DNA from: Manduca sexta
Taxonomy: Eukaryota; Arthropoda; Insecta; Lepidoptera; Sphingidae
Length of the DNA: 64,000 bases
Direction: 5' to 3'
NCBI RefSeq assembly: GCF_014839805.1
Contig: NC_051124.1
Span: forward strand, 1,736,001-1,800,000
Shown here: piece after piece, positions 21,811-32,309 of the stretch
How the letters are laid out: each line of letters opens with the position of its first letter
How positions within the stretch are numbered: position 1 is the first letter of the stretch
Notes under the pieces: model-generated
The model's input: the letters and a program-made list of their open reading frames with translations, nothing else
Database searches by the model: none
Told to the model about the DNA's origin: nothing
Translations under genes and position numbers: made by a program

Positions 21811-22139
21811 ATGCGGACACGGCAAAGTCACTTCACTGCACCTGATGGTTAGTGGAGTTAGGCCCATATAGTGTCGACTGTCGAGAAATACTCGCCTGCC
21901 ACCATAATTATCCCGGCTTGTTTAAAACAGGATATATACAGATTGATCCCGGGATGCATCATACTTACTTACGCTATTATGATTACCCCTCGCCAGCCGA
22001 CACTACTATACCGGCCTGTTTGAAACAGGATATACACAGGCTGATCTCGGAACGCGACACACTTATGTGAGCCATTATGGCGGGTTTTACACCTTGTGTA
22101 CGGTGGTCGCTATCCTAACGGATACAAAGCCTCCGATCA
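21811..22139 (-). repeat. ACCATCAGGTGCAGTG family copy with 98-bp internal tandem duplication
   Basis: The CACTGCACCTGATGGTTAGT start (3' end on the minus strand) is followed by CCGGCTTGTTTAAAACAGGA at 21913 and CCGGCCTGTTTGAAACAGGA at 22011, 98 bp apart. The far end has GCGGGTTTTACACCTTGTGT and GGTGGTCGCTATCC, the family 5' body. The 72-codon plus-strand frame is inside it. Confidence 0.75.
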
Positions 22140-22395
22140 CTTGAAAACCGTCCTTCTGACCTTAATTTAAAGTAAAAAACATAAACCTACTAGATTGCGA
22201 CAGCCTCTATTCTACAATTCTTTGTAACAACAATTTCCATTACACAAACGTATCACAAGATCAGAAAGCGTTGTAAAACCGAACGTGTTTGAAAAGCGAG
22301 AGTGGAAATGTTGCGAGGTATGGGACAGTTAAATTGATAAGATGGTAAGCGTCACGACTCACCGTAAACAGTATCAACACCTTGTGAGAACTATA

Positions 22396-22730
22396 GAGAG
22401 TCATTTTGATATTGCGTTACTAAATGAAACCACATACTTATTTATCTACTTGGAAAGTGTAAGTTTCGAACTAAATAAATATTAATAACAGTAATTTTAA
22501 TTTTACTCGCCGCAATGCCACCACTACTACTCTAAGAAAATTCGTCGCAGCGGCAACGTCGTTCGTCTTTAGTCAGAAATACACTCACGAAATGATAAAA
22601 AAATCATAAAACTAAAACCAGGGTTTTTGGTGATAATATTCGTTATTAATAAATGATTTTTGGCAGATGTAGCTAAAGTGAAGACGAGTATGTGGTTACA
22701 TTTAGTAACGCAATGTAAAAATGACCCTAT
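22396..22730. mobile_element. MITE-E, TA-flanked, copy 2
   Basis: TA lies at 22394-22395 and 22731-22732. Left end GAGAGTCATTTTGATATTGC with GTTACTAAATGAAACCACAT; the right end is the reverse complement of TAGGGTCATTTTTACATTGC with GTTACTAAATGTAACCACAT. The interior GCAATGCCACCACTACTACT and GTCAGAAATACACTCACG align to 11184-11578. The minus-strand 71-codon frame at 22569-22784 overlaps its end. Confidence 0.8.
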
Positions 22731-22732
22731 AT

Positions 22733-23029
22733 TTGAGTAAGCATTAAGTAGAATGGAATACAGTATAGTAGGCAGTAGGCACAACGGTCAGAATACGGTA
22801 GGTACTCAACGTTAGATATTAGGTTTTGTTCGCGCCTCTTATCGCTTTAATGTATCGTCTTCTTGAGATGTAATAGTCTATTGAACTAAAGAATGATGTT
22901 ATGTTTTGTCATTTTATCCCTTACATCAAATAACTTACAGTAGCGAAAAGTGAAATTTTTCTAAAGGAAACCCACACAACATATAGATAATATACCTGAA
23001 TGCGGCCTGCAAATCGTTCTAATGGTAAT
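22733..23029. other. Unannotated DNA
   Basis: No recognised feature. AT-rich with no open frame of interest. Confidence 0.3.
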
Positions 23030-23095
23030 TAGATTCTACATAAAGGGAGGTCGACAGAAATCTGATTATATGGACCCTTCGCCACTGATAATTTA
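23030..23095 (+). repeat. Short repeat, ...ATGGACCCTTCGCCACTG type
   Basis: AGAAATCTGATTATATGG and ACCCTTCGCCACTGATAAT pair with a related stretch at 48095-48155 (GGAATCGGATTATAAAGACC and TTACGCCACTG). A recurrent lepidopteran repeat type; weakly supported. Confidence 0.35.
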
Positions 23096-23412
23096 AATGA
23101 AACATAAAACTTATATTTATAGTGTAACCTGCATTGAAATCCGTACAGTTCTACGTCGAATTTTACCAATGAAGTCGTAGTTCACGAGTAAAGCCGCGTG
23201 CCTGCATGCTATCCACTCGTGATGTCATTACACTGCTCAACTCACGTTTCGCGTAGACACCACCTCGCCCGGTCACGACGCGTTCAATACTATTCCATCG
23301 GATATAAACTGATAAAGATTAAAGTTAATTAACAGAAACATGGCCAATAATATCAATTCGATTTTTTTGATCTTTTCACATAGCAACAGAACATTATTTA
23401 AGAGATAGCTTG
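23096..23412. other. Unannotated DNA, CpG-containing centre
   Basis: Bases 23150-23290 contain many CpG dinucleotides compared with their surroundings. There is no frame or repeat that I recognise. Confidence 0.3.
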
Positions 23413-23505
23413 TAAAGCCGCATTAGGTCAGCGTGGTGGACTAAGGCCTAAACCCTCTCAGTAGTAGAGGAGGTTCGTGTCCAGCAGTGGGACAATATGA
23501 TACAG
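23413..23505 (+). repeat. SINE-B 3' end
   Basis: GCATTAGGTCAGCGTGGTGG, ACTAAGGCCTAAACCCTCTC, AGTAGTAGAGGAGGTTCGTG and CCAGCAGTGGGACAATATGA with ATACAGGGCTG. Well preserved; 5' half missing. Confidence 0.8.
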
Positions 23506-24130
23506 GGCTGGGGTTAGTATGAAGCTTAGGTTGTACAGCATACTTTCTCAGCATGTGTTAAATATTAAAGGAGCTTACTGCTTAAGTTTTTTAATGTATC
23601 TTCAAGTCCACAAATACCGTATTTACTTTCGATGCTGTAACATCCAGATCAAAATGAAATATTAGAACTAGATCAAAGTTCCAGAGATTTATCTGTATAA
23701 ATTCAAAAATATTATAACACTATAGTTTATGATTAAAAATACTATTTATAAAAACATGTTAGTTACTAAGAAAAGTTTCCAATTACTCAAGACACGGTCA
23801 ATTTCAAGTGAGTTAAGGAACGCCACGGACACACTGGATGGGATGGTGTTAACGATGGCGGATTCGATCCCGGAACCTCCCTAATGGGTTTTCGATAATC
23901 GATACTTTAAATAAGATTTTATCCAGACGATAAACCAGTTAGAGGTGGAACAGGCTTTGAACACTTTCGTCATTGGTTTACCTTGTTGATTCATTGGTAG
24001 TTCTATCGTTTGCTGATAGATGTCACTAAAATTATTTTAGTAATAGTAAAGTTAGTAATATTGTAAAGCAATATTTTTATACTGTAAATTTCCGAAAAAA
24101 CCGCCCGAGTTACATTGGTTCTTGATTTAC
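23506..24130. other. Unannotated DNA
   Basis: AT-rich. A possible tRNA-like B box, GGCGGATTCGATCCCGG, occurs near 23857-23873 without a recognisable head. Confidence 0.3.
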
Positions 24131-24382
24131 TCACACACACATCACGCCTTTATCCCCGAAAAGGTATGCAGAGGCGCAACTAGGGCACCCACTTTTCGCC
24201 AATTGTGTTCCAGCCCATGATGTGATAGGGGGATAGGGGGCGAGCCTATCGCCATATTGGCCACAAATTCCAGACTCCAGGCTGATACTGAGCATAAAAA
24301 CCCAAACATCATTTTGCCCGACCCGGGATTCGAACCCAGGACCTTCGAGCGTTGCCGTATAACTACGCCACCGAGGCAGGCA
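24131..24382 (-). repeat. SINE-A copy, full length
   Basis: Minus strand: TGCCTCGGTGGCGTAGTTAT head, GTCCTGGGTTCGAATCCCGG B box, GGGTTTTTATGCTCAGTATC, GAGTCTGGAATTTGTGGCC, GGCGATAGGCTCGCCCCCTA and the GCCTCTGCATACC tail with AAAGGCGTGATGTG. The two overlapping minus-strand frames of 89 and 84 codons here are this SINE, not genes. Confidence 0.85.
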
Positions 24383-24857
24383 GATAGTTGATTCAAACAT
24401 GAAATACTTATTCGTATGTTTATAAATCTAAACGATAATCTTCATCAAAAGTAATAAAACCAATATAAAACTTCTGATCTTTACCATACAACCTACAACA
24501 CAAACATACAGACAGGTCGACCAACCCCGAAAACCAGTCTATATTTAACCGCAGTTCACGCCGTTCAAGTTCAAAGTTAAACGAGACGGACGATCGCGGC
24601 CGTAATTTAACTATAACACAAACATTTCAAAACACTTAACGTTTACTTTAACTTAGGATTATTTTTGTTGGACATCGCTCCGAATGGAATTTTTGTTTAG
24701 GGTTCAGTAACGAAGTTTGTTAGTCGTTTGCAAGGTTCAGTTGTTTTAATGTAACCACTGTTTGTCCTTAAAATAAATAAATAAAAACTAAATTGATAAG
24801 TAATTTTTTCGAACCTATATGACTAATAAAAGTAACCAATGGCTATGAGTAAACTAT
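24383..24857. other. Unannotated DNA
   Basis: Bases 24540-24610 contain a CpG-bearing block (GACGGACGATCGCGGCCGTA) free of recognised repeats. No coding evidence. Confidence 0.3.
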
Positions 24858-25002
24858 GGTGGTAGGATATATTTTTATGTGCCCGGATATCGACCACCGT
24901 GCACAAAGTATTATAACCCTGCCGTATGATTGTGTTGACTGTTGTAGGGTAATCCACTTCACTTCTTCAGGTGTAATGGGGCAATATTGCCGTGCTTCTA
25001 TA
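24858..25002 (+). repeat. ACCATCAGGTGCAGTG family copy, diverged and internally shortened
   Basis: Starts GGTGGTAGGATATATTTTTA, has CCGGATATCGACCACCGTGC, lacks much of the middle, and ends TTCTTCAGGTGTAATGGGGC with CCGTGCTTCTATAAAAAAAA. Confidence 0.65.
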
Positions 25003-25574
25003 AAAAAAAAATACGTATAAAAGTCTAATTTGATATAGTAATTTTATGATTATATCAAACCCTATAGGATATAAAAGTAAATCTATTTTTTTTTCTTGTC
25101 AATGTTAGTGATCACCTTGATGACAAAAAAATGTTGTCATTAAACTACAACCAAACAGAAACTTAAATTAAAACATGATTATATAACTTAATTATTAGTG
25201 TAATTAACTTATATTCGGAATATTTCTACATGTTTTTCTATGACGTTAAATTTAATGCTCAGTGACGTTTGCTGCTTTTGCTAAAAAGATGGTACCCTTT
25301 CGGATTTCATCTTTCGCCACTGCGCACATTGATACGCACTACGTCCTTATACTGAACCCTCATTAACTCTCAACAGTTGCCACTGTTAAGATGTTTAAGG
25401 TAGCTCCGATATGACTGTAGATTACGCGATCAAGCTGGCTAAACAATCGAAACACTTATTTATGTTATCGTAACGAGGAGCGAAGGAAGGAATCCACGTC
25501 ATCTGGTAATGGTCTTGTAAAGCTGTAAAAAACATGACACGCGATGGAATTTTAAGTTCGGAAGAAATGTAACG

Positions 25575-25737
25575 ATTACTTATGTTTACACGAATGTTAG
25601 ACATTAAATTTAAACTATTTTTCGGATTTCCAACACCTCAGTCTCCCTCGTGACCAAGAAGGCTGCAAAGTCTTCGAAACATCGGGAGAAAGTAAAAATA
25701 TAAAAACCGCGATAAAATCCGAAAATAGTTTAATTTT
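25575..25737 (+). mobile_element. Penelope-like short retroelement copy 2, 13-bp target duplication
   Basis: AAGAAATGTAACG occurs directly on both sides (25562-25574 and 25738-25750). The 5' part is the reverse complement of the family 3' end (ATTACTTATGTTTACACGAA, TGTTAGACATTAAATTTAAA, then CTATTTTTCGGATTT). The 3' part has CCTCAGTCTCCCTCGTGACC, GGCTGCAAAGTCTTCGAAAC, ATCGGGAG and AAATCCGAAAATAGTTTAAT. Same architecture as 21441-21774 but an independent insertion with a different target. Confidence 0.7.
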
Positions 25738-25750
25738 AAGAAATGTAACG

Positions 25751-26385
25751 TTGCTAAGTTGGTAACACTAACTTAAATTACTTCAGCAGTAAATGATATA
25801 AAGCCTTTGTAATTTGTTATTTAGCTCGGTTTTAGGCATCTCTTTTCCTTACCTCAAACAATTATAGTACCAAAGATACAAAATATACAGATCATAAATG
25901 GCGGAAGAAATCAAAGATATATTTATTTTTATTATGGAAATATGACAGTTATCCGTAACATACTTGGACAAAATTAAATTATACTTCTATTATACAGAAA
26001 AGTTCAATAAGATACTTCATTGTTTAATTTAGTCAATTAGTAGTTGAATAAATGTATCTGAATTAAAAACAAGCCCTCGACTTAGGATAATTAAAATCCA
26101 AAAGCAAGACACTAAAGTCGATTTTCCTTCAATGTTGAGGAAACCGCTAGACGAGTGTGCGACCTTCGCCATCCCTTTGATATAGAATCCCGCGCCATTA
26201 AGTGTTTCCGTGCATTTAATCGACGGTCACGGGAACCCGACAAAGGCCAGATTTACGGGATACGGGACGGACGGCGTATTTATTTTGTAAATGCAGTGGT
26301 TTTTGGACGAACAATTTGTTAATGCTTGCAATTGGTGGATTATAATAAAGTTTTTGCCAAAGGAATTTGTGCGTTAAGCTTCACT
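25751..26385. other. Unannotated DNA with a repeat-free CpG-bearing block
   Basis: Bases 26145-26290 are richer in CpG than their flanks (AATCCCGCGCCATTAAGTGT, TTAATCGACGGTCACGGGAA, ACGGGACGGACGGCG) and match no repeat elsewhere in the window. They could be a conserved non-coding element. Confidence 0.3.
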
Positions 26386-26436
26386 TCGCTTAACATCAGG
26401 TGCAGTGAAGCCATTTAGCCGAGCTACTATAAAAAA
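26386..26436 (+). repeat. ACCATCAGGTGCAGTG family 3' tip
   Basis: CTTAACATCAGGTGCAGTGA, AGCCATTTAGCCGAGC and TATAAAAAAAAA match the end of the family. Confidence 0.6.
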
Positions 26437-26860
26437 AAACCTTTTTTTGATATTTTTTCGTATTAAAATCGTGATATTTCATTTGAATTTAAATAGCAAA
26501 CTAAATGTTCAAGTGTTTGGTTTTTATTCTAACCCTTGAACATGTAAATAACAATATTATGTAGCCAACGTTTTCATTGCGCACATGACGTCTATTGTTA
26601 CCAAGGGAGTCATTTTTATATTTGAAAAATCTGTAGTGTTTATAAAAAATAATTTCATATTTTGCGTTAATTAAAACTCTATTGTAATTCTATTGTTTAT
26701 TGTTCATTGTCCTGTAGCATGTTAAAAAGATTAATTATAATAACATTTGCTATTCCTTGTAGTATCTAAATATATTTTATAAGTAGGTATGTTTTTTACC
26801 ATTGGTACATCATTCAGTTCAATTAGGAACTACTTGACCTACCTAACTACCAACCATCCC

Positions 26861-26893
26861 TACCATCAGGTACCTAACAGGTACCTGATGGTA
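26861..26893. repeat. Perfect 15-bp hairpin made of repeat-end sequence
   Basis: TACCATCAGGTACCT and AGGTACCTGATGGTA are exact reverse complements with a 3-base AAC loop. The arms are the ACCATCAGGT terminus of local repeats in head-to-head arrangement. Confidence 0.6.
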
Positions 26894-26970
26894 TGGAACC
26901 TGATGGTAAATCGTCATCGTTGCCCATAGAAGTCGGCAAATCCAGAGGCACAGGAAGCCGCTGCCTACGG
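26894..26970 (-). repeat. CCTGATGGTAA...GCCTACGG repeat fragment
   Basis: AACCTGATGGTAAATCGTCA, TTGCCCATAGAAGTCGGCAA and GAAGCCGCTGCCTACGGT follow the order of a common lepidopteran repeat that I know from memory. Confidence 0.45.
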
Positions 26971-27867
26971 TAAAACTTTTTAGCTTATAACTTATCAACC
27001 CATACTTTATTTACAGGACAGTTCAGTTTGACAGTAGCACGACCACAGTCAAGCTGGCTAAATCTATAAACGTACAAGTTATAATACACGAGTTGCAAAA
27101 TCACCTAGATTTTCCCGCAGTTTCTCAACTGAATGCAAACGTTTATGCAAATAGCCACTCAATAACATGTGGGTCGCGTATTGTCTTACGATCTATGCTA
27201 ATAGCGCCCTCTATTGTGGCTTTCAATGTATTATAATATAGTTTAGTAGGTAGGTGAGCCACTGGAAAATCTTGAGACAATGACATAGTTTATATTTTTA
27301 TCTTGGCATGGCAAAATACAATGTAATCCGAATTTTATGTCGACTTACGAAAAATGTTGTATCTCAATAGGTCAAAATAATACTGGTGACTGCGATTCTT
27401 CAGGGAGGCTTTTGTTCCAATGAACTTGCAAACGTTAAGATGATGATTACAGGATGATTCGTCGAAGCGAACCATTATGGCGACTTTTGCAAGTATTTTA
27501 ATTCATTGGACCCCTACAATTTATCAGTAACCTGTCAAAACATTAGTGTTATAAGCGGACATCTTTATCAGTAACCTGTCAAAACGTTATTTTATTATTA
27601 AAAGTAACAAATTTTAAACAAGTAACAAAACTGATAAAAATCTAATTACATTCCCAAAGATGGATTATTATTATTATTTTTATTTTATTATTATTTTATT
27701 ACTCACAAACTAATAAACTATCTCCTACAACAAAAAAAGAACATAAAAATTCTCCATCGTGTACCTCAGCATTGTTACACACTTATAGGTCAAAGTAACA
27801 GAGCGGAAGTAGTCACGGATAAATCAAGTTTTATAACCCATATTATTTGGATATGAAACACCGTTAC
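26971..27867. other. Unannotated DNA
   Basis: Contains a 22-bp direct duplication starting TTTATCAGTAACCTG at 27520-27541 and 27564-27585. It also holds a weak inverted pair, TCCAATGAA (27416-27424) and TTCATTGGA (27502-27510), and a TTATTATT-rich tract at 27666-27705. No gene. Confidence 0.35.
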
Positions 27868-27920
27868 CGCGAGGTGCGTAGGAGCCATTGTCCAAGCGTG
27901 GGACAGAGATAAAATAGAAG
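27868..27920 (+). repeat. Possible SINE-B tail remnant
   Basis: GAGGTGCGTAGGAGCCATTG and TCCAAGCGTGGGACAGAGAT resemble the SINE-B end (GGAGGCTCGTGCCCAGCAGT, GGGACAGTAT) with many changes. Confidence 0.35.
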
Positions 27921-27965
27921 AAAGTACACAATTGCGTTTATACGTTTTATGTGATATTCGACGAT

Positions 27966-28209
27966 TGCCTGGCTTAGTTGTATTATAATACGACTGCATT
28001 GGTCAGGTCTCGGATGCGATCCCGCGTTCGACAAAGTGCAGTAAGCTTTTTCTAATTAGTATTCGTCCTGAGTCTAAAATTTGTACCCGAAATGGCGATA
28101 GTCTCGGCCCTTATCATGCCATCATGGAACATAATACTCAAGGTGGAAGGTGCGTGCATCAGTTACGCCTCTGCCTACCCCTTCGAGGAGTAAAGGCGTG
28201 AGTGTGTGT
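27966..28209 (+). repeat. SINE-A copy, near full length
   Basis: Head TGCCTGGCTTAGTTGTATTA, B-box region GTCTCGGATGCGATCCCG, body CGTCCTGAGTCTAAAATTTG and CCGAAATGGCGATAGTCTCG, tail GCCTCTGCCTACCCCTTCG with TAAAGGCGTGAGTG. Confidence 0.75.
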
Positions 28210-28811
28210 ATAAACTTTAGACCTACGTACGTACTACTTTTAGCGTAAGAAGACAACTTTAATAAATTTAATTTGGCTTTTTTAAGTAGATTTGTTTGAA
28301 GTATTTATCGTCATTACTGAAATATTATTTCTTTAAAAATAATTTTCTTCAATGAATGCGGTGAATTACTTATTATTAATAGTAACTACTAACTTGTCAG
28401 TCTTTGTTAGCATTGTTTTTATAAATGTCCTCCTTTCGACGAAAACTATGATATTTCAATCGTAGATTTAGTTTCCAAGAAAACTGATTCAAGGTTATTT
28501 TGAATCTAGAATAACAATTTGAAAAAAGAATCTTGACTCAATTTTTTTTCAACCAAAGACTAAGAATTAACCTATTTAATGGATCTTTGGGCTTAGCATT
28601 AAAAGGTAATTAATCATTTCCATGCCTATTCAATTGATGCTACATCACACATGTGTCTCATTGAGAGGCGTTTGGTATAAACATGTGTTGATCGAATGTT
28701 TATCACATCGTGTGACATGGCGTGGTCAGTACATATGTTCGAGACATTCGTCATGCGGATTCTAAACAGTTATTGTAACGGCATGCCTGAAATGATTTTA
28801 TTTAATTACTC
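28210..28811. other. Unannotated DNA
   Basis: AT-rich; nothing recognised. Confidence 0.3.
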
Positions 28812-28850
28812 ACGCCTATCCCAAATATCACTTTACCTGACCCGGGATTT
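28812..28850 (-). repeat. SINE-A B-box fragment
   Basis: CAAATATCACTTTACCTGAC and CCGGGATTTT correspond to the SINE-A segment just 3' of the B box, read on the minus strand. The rest of the element is absent. Confidence 0.45.
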
Positions 28851-29209
28851 TGTTATTATTGTTCTTAAATATGTATAAAGTATGAAGTTAAGGAAAACAC
28901 CATCGATTAATGTCAGAATTACAAAAAAACCGTTCGAGGTTTCGTTTTTATAGGTTTTATTGAATGCGAGGTCTCTAACGTCTAGGTCGCTGACAAGGAC
29001 AATATGGTCATTTATCGTCAATGTATTTTATTTATATTTGACCGCTAATTTAAGGTACAAGAAAACATTTTGTTTTAAACCTCGATAACCTAGAGCTTTA
29101 AGGACATTGTGGCCTAAAAGTTTGATGTGGATTGCTGGAGTTCTGTTTTTAAGTTCTATAAACGAATAACTGAATAGTAATTATAGAAGGCAGTCAGACA
29201 AACAAAACA

Positions 29210-29413
29210 GTTAACCTGGTTAAGCTGGTTGTGGTGGGTAGAGTAGACGGCAAAAGACCTAGAGGCCGAACACCTATCCGATGGTCTGTCACCATCAGAG
29301 AAGTCATGGGAATCCCACTCACGGATGCTCTGCGACAGGCTCAAGACAGCGTGGAGTGGCAGCAGCTCGTCAGCGCCACCACCAAGACTTACCAAAGCGG
29401 GCACGACCTTTAG
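29210..29413 (+). pseudogene. Reverse-transcriptase C-terminal remnant (non-LTR retrotransposon)
   Basis: From 29231 the frame reads MVGRVDGKRPRGRTPIRWSV and continues with VMGIPLTDALRQAQDSVEWQ to a stop at 29411-29413. The order basic-GR-P-RW, a short helix, then a QD/RxxW segment and a GHD end is the C-terminal tail of many insect LINE polyproteins, downstream of the reverse-transcriptase domain. The catalytic domain is missing, so this is a 5' truncated, inactive fragment. The antisense frame at 29156-29404 is its shadow. The LINE clade cannot be fixed from 60 residues. Confidence 0.65.
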
Positions 29414-29562
29414 TCATGAAGAAAACGACATAACAGAAATCATAGACTATGAATTAACCCTTGCTCGTTTGCCGCATATTCTAAAAATCTAGTAATTATT
29501 CAAATACCACGTGATTGGCTTTGACATTTTTATCTATATAACGATAGGCCTAATTCCATTTA

Positions 29563-29670
29563 CTTCAGTCCCCCCCGTGACCATGAAGGCTGCAAAGTCT
29601 TCGAAACGTCGGGAGAAAATAAAACACTAATTACCGCGATAGAATCCGAAAATTAGTTTAATTTCAATGT
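29563..29670 (+). mobile_element. Penelope-like short retroelement copy 3, 13-bp target duplication
   Basis: CTAATTCCATTTA flanks the element on both sides (29550-29562 and 29671-29683). The 108-bp insert is the 3' region only: CTTCAGTCCCCCCCGTGACC, ATGAAGGCTGCAAAGTCTTC, GAAACGTCGGGAG and CCGCGATAGAATCCGAAAAT. It has no inverted 5' copy and stops earlier at its 3' end than 21441-21774. Confidence 0.75.
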
Positions 29671-29754
29671 CTAATTCCATTTAGTTGGCAGTAAAATGAT
29701 CAGTGAATTCATAAGTTCTAATTCAGCCTACCTTCAACAATACAGGCATGGGTG

Positions 29755-29810
29755 CCGATAGGGGGATGCAAGGGGGTGCACGTGCAGCCCCCTATCCGGA
29801 ACAAATCACA
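29755..29810. repeat. G/C-tract repeat with GTGCACGTGCA core
   Basis: GATAGGGGGATGCAAGGGGG, TGCACGTGCA and GCCCCCTATCC form an imperfect inverted repeat. The pattern resembles a widespread insect repeat, but I could not define its ends. Confidence 0.35.
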
Positions 29811-30339
29811 ATAAAAAGAACTAAATGACAATGGAAACTATCGACTATAAGTTTTGTTATGGTTTAGCAATGCATATGTTGTACCTATTTATGCAGACGC
29901 ACCTCCCTAAAAGTAACCTTGGCGGCGCCTTGGATACAGACATGAACTGCAAGAGTAATAAGCAACTATATTTCCAGCACATGTCATATAGTTACCATCC
30001 AAGGTCTTCGATAATTAAAACCATGCAAATCATACGAAAATATAAAAAAACAATTAACTCCCAATCATTACATTAACAAGGGCCATTGAGTAATTCTACG
30101 GTGCTCGAGTAAGATCTTTAGAAATACCTTCCACATTGTTTCGACAGTTTCCTTAGTTTGTTAGGGTTGGCAATTAGAAAATACTAGTCACACTTTTTTT
30201 CGGAAATAAAGATCTAACTAGATAATAGGTTACCTTAAAGACTAACTAAAGAGTTTAAGTCCCGAAGTTATTTGATTATTTGGATCAATTAGACATGCGT
30301 TAATAAATGCAACCACATACACCTTTTAACCTTGATAAC
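29811..30339. other. Unannotated DNA
   Basis: The 83-codon frame at 29825-30076 shows no domain; otherwise AT-rich and featureless. Confidence 0.3.
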
Positions 30340-30665
30340 ATGGTGTCAGAAATAATTGATGAACAACGAATATTTTTGTATGTTTGAATTTTTTATCATT
30401 TTGGTGTGTGCCTGAGTATGTTTCTAACTGAAAGTGTTATGTTGCCGCTGCGACGAATTCTCTTAGATTAGCAATAGTTGTATAATAAAGCTGGTAAAAT
30501 TCTAATTAGATACATTTTATTAGTCATTATTTTGTTCAAAACTTACACTTTTTTATTTTACGTCTACAGTTCTAACTGTAAACTGTTCTAACTTATTTAA
30601 AAGTGTTATTTTCAAGAAGATAAGTATGTGGTTTCATTTAGTAACTCAATATTAAAAACATCCTG
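30340..30665. mobile_element. MITE-E, copy 3, left end degraded
   Basis: GTTTCTAACTGAAAGTGTTA and GTTGCCGCTGCGACGAATTC, then TTATTTTGTTCAAAACTTAC, GTTATTTTCAAGAAGATAAG and GTATGTGGTTTCATTTAGTA match the copy at 46751-47143. The right end ATCCTG is followed by TA at 30666. The left terminal repeat is not recognisable, so the start is approximate. Confidence 0.65.
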
Positions 30666-30667
30666 TA

Positions 30668-31236
30668 TATCCTCTAAAAAATACTACCATTACTATATTT
30701 CTATCAGCTGTTAGGAAATACTTACGCAACAGTTAGTTTGAGTGTAAATAATACTTACTTTATCAGTATAAAAATAAATAAGCATTATTATAAAATAAGT
30801 TAATGTTGCACGATTTCATGATTTAACGCTAAGTACTTACTTAGGCAATATTTTTTCCTTGTTTTTTTACATACAATGCGGTTGTTGGCTTATGAATGGA
30901 GGAACGTGACTTATCGGTGCTATGTTAAATACAAACTTCGCGATTTGCTCTCTCAATTGCGCAATTGTTCTGCTGATCTTTATTTTTATAGAAGGGAGTG
31001 AAATACCAGCACCTTCTTGGTCCTCTTAGCCATGTTGTCCATCCTATAACAGATACTCTATCGGGCCCATAATCCCGAATTCGACCCATTAGTATACTAA
31101 GAAAAGTTAGTGTGTTGGTTTATAGAGATATTCCTTGGATCTACTAAACAAAGAAATCCATCCCTATAAGAAAGCATCATTTTGCAAATTTAATACTTTA
31201 TTTTATTATAATTATTTTTATTAAACACTCAGGCAA
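30668..31236. other. Unannotated DNA
   Basis: AT-rich; no recognised gene or element. Confidence 0.3.
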
Positions 31237-31288
31237 TAAAAAAATACAGTCGAATTAAGAACCTTCTTTTTTTAAAGTCGGTTAAAAA
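31237..31288 (-). repeat. AACCGACT...GGAGGTTCTCAA repeat end
   Basis: AAAAAAATACAGTCGAATTA, AGAACCTTC and AAAGTCGGTTAAAAA. Same family as 2991, 16668 and 54321. Confidence 0.6.
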
Positions 31289-31789
31289 GGGGCGTGTTAC
31301 AAGACCGAACCCTGGACTGCGGTTCTGAAAATACTTCTTTAAAGGCCCCCGACACGAGCGCGGTTGATTTTAAAATATTACTAGGTATTTATAATAAAGT
31401 TTAAGGACAAGCAAAGACATTATTTTTTACTTTGTAGAGATTTTTTAAACTAGTCCTTCCAAGCGGTAATAATGTGACAACCTTAAGCCACCAAGTGGAC
31501 AGGGTCGCACCAACTAACAAAGAAATACGTTCAGACAGGAATCCGTGCCGACGCTACGATATATTTACAGGAACATTGGAACTTGCCGGGAAATGTTGAC
31601 GGGTTTTCATTAAAAACAAGCAACAATGTTCGTTAATTGCGAACGGACTATATCTAGAGTTGTGCGTTATAATGTCAACACCGTATGTAGACTTTGTAAT
31701 GAACTTCCTTCCACGGTGTTTCTTCAGTGCAACATGTTCAAACGGGATTTGAAAAAGGTTTTCACGGTAGAAAGCGGCTGGACTGTTCC

Positions 31790-31983
31790 TTCCTAGCCGA
31801 ATTTTGGCCATAAGCACCAATCTCAACGGAGATCAGCCGGGTACGCAGGAGATATTATAGTGCACAAATGCATGCGCCTTATACAGGTGCACTTTCTGTT
31901 TGTTCACTCTCATAGTCCGGCGAGACAGCAATTCGACATGACCGGAGAGAGATCAGGCGCAGGACCAACGGCTTTACGTGCTT
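31790..31983 (-). repeat. SINE-C 3' half
   Basis: Minus strand: AAGCACGTAAAGCCGTTGGT, GCGCCTGATCTCTCTCCGGT, GTCGAATTGCTGTCTCGCC, then GCATGCATTTGTGCACTATA, CCTGCGTACCCGGCTGATCT and AATTCGGCTAGGAAGGA. The tRNA head is missing. The 90-codon minus-strand frame at 31554-31826 starts inside this tail, which argues against it being a gene. Confidence 0.75.
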
Positions 31984-32034
31984 AACTTGACTTGGCTTGG
32001 CTGTACCTTTGGCATATCTGACATTCCTGGACGA

Positions 32035-32172
32035 CGGTAAACACTTACCATTAGATGAGTCAAAGCTCATCTGCGGTGGCTCGTAATTGGCTTATCTATT
32101 GTATTCATTTTGGCCTATATTTGTTTTGTTAGCTGTGAGCCACCCAAATATAATAAAATAAAATAAAAAATA
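32035..32172. repeat. Degraded repeat with (AAAAT) tail
   Basis: CACTTACCATTAGATGAGTC is a common repeat-end motif type, and ATAATAAAATAAAATAAAAA at the far end looks like a simple A-rich tail. Confidence 0.35.
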
Positions 32173-32309
32173 ATCTCCCTTTGGAAATAATAAGTCAGCC
32201 CTGTATCATTATCTAATTGCTAGACACGGCCTTCGGCATATTTTAGTTTGTAGTTACTGTTCTACTATAACTATCTGCTGACGTTTATCCAGTCCTAAGC
32301 CCTGATTGG

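Noticed and set aside
24131..24400. Two overlapping minus-strand frames of 89 and 84 codons
   Set aside because: Both are translations of one SINE-A copy in two frames.
27416..27510. TCCAATGAA...TTCATTGGA inverted ends as a MITE
   Set aside because: Only nine matching terminal bases plus a weak TTGCAA pairing, and no target duplication.
31554..31826. 90-codon minus-strand frame with varied composition
   Set aside because: Its N-terminal codons are the SINE-C 3' tail (GGCTAGGAAGGA region), and no domain is visible in the rest.
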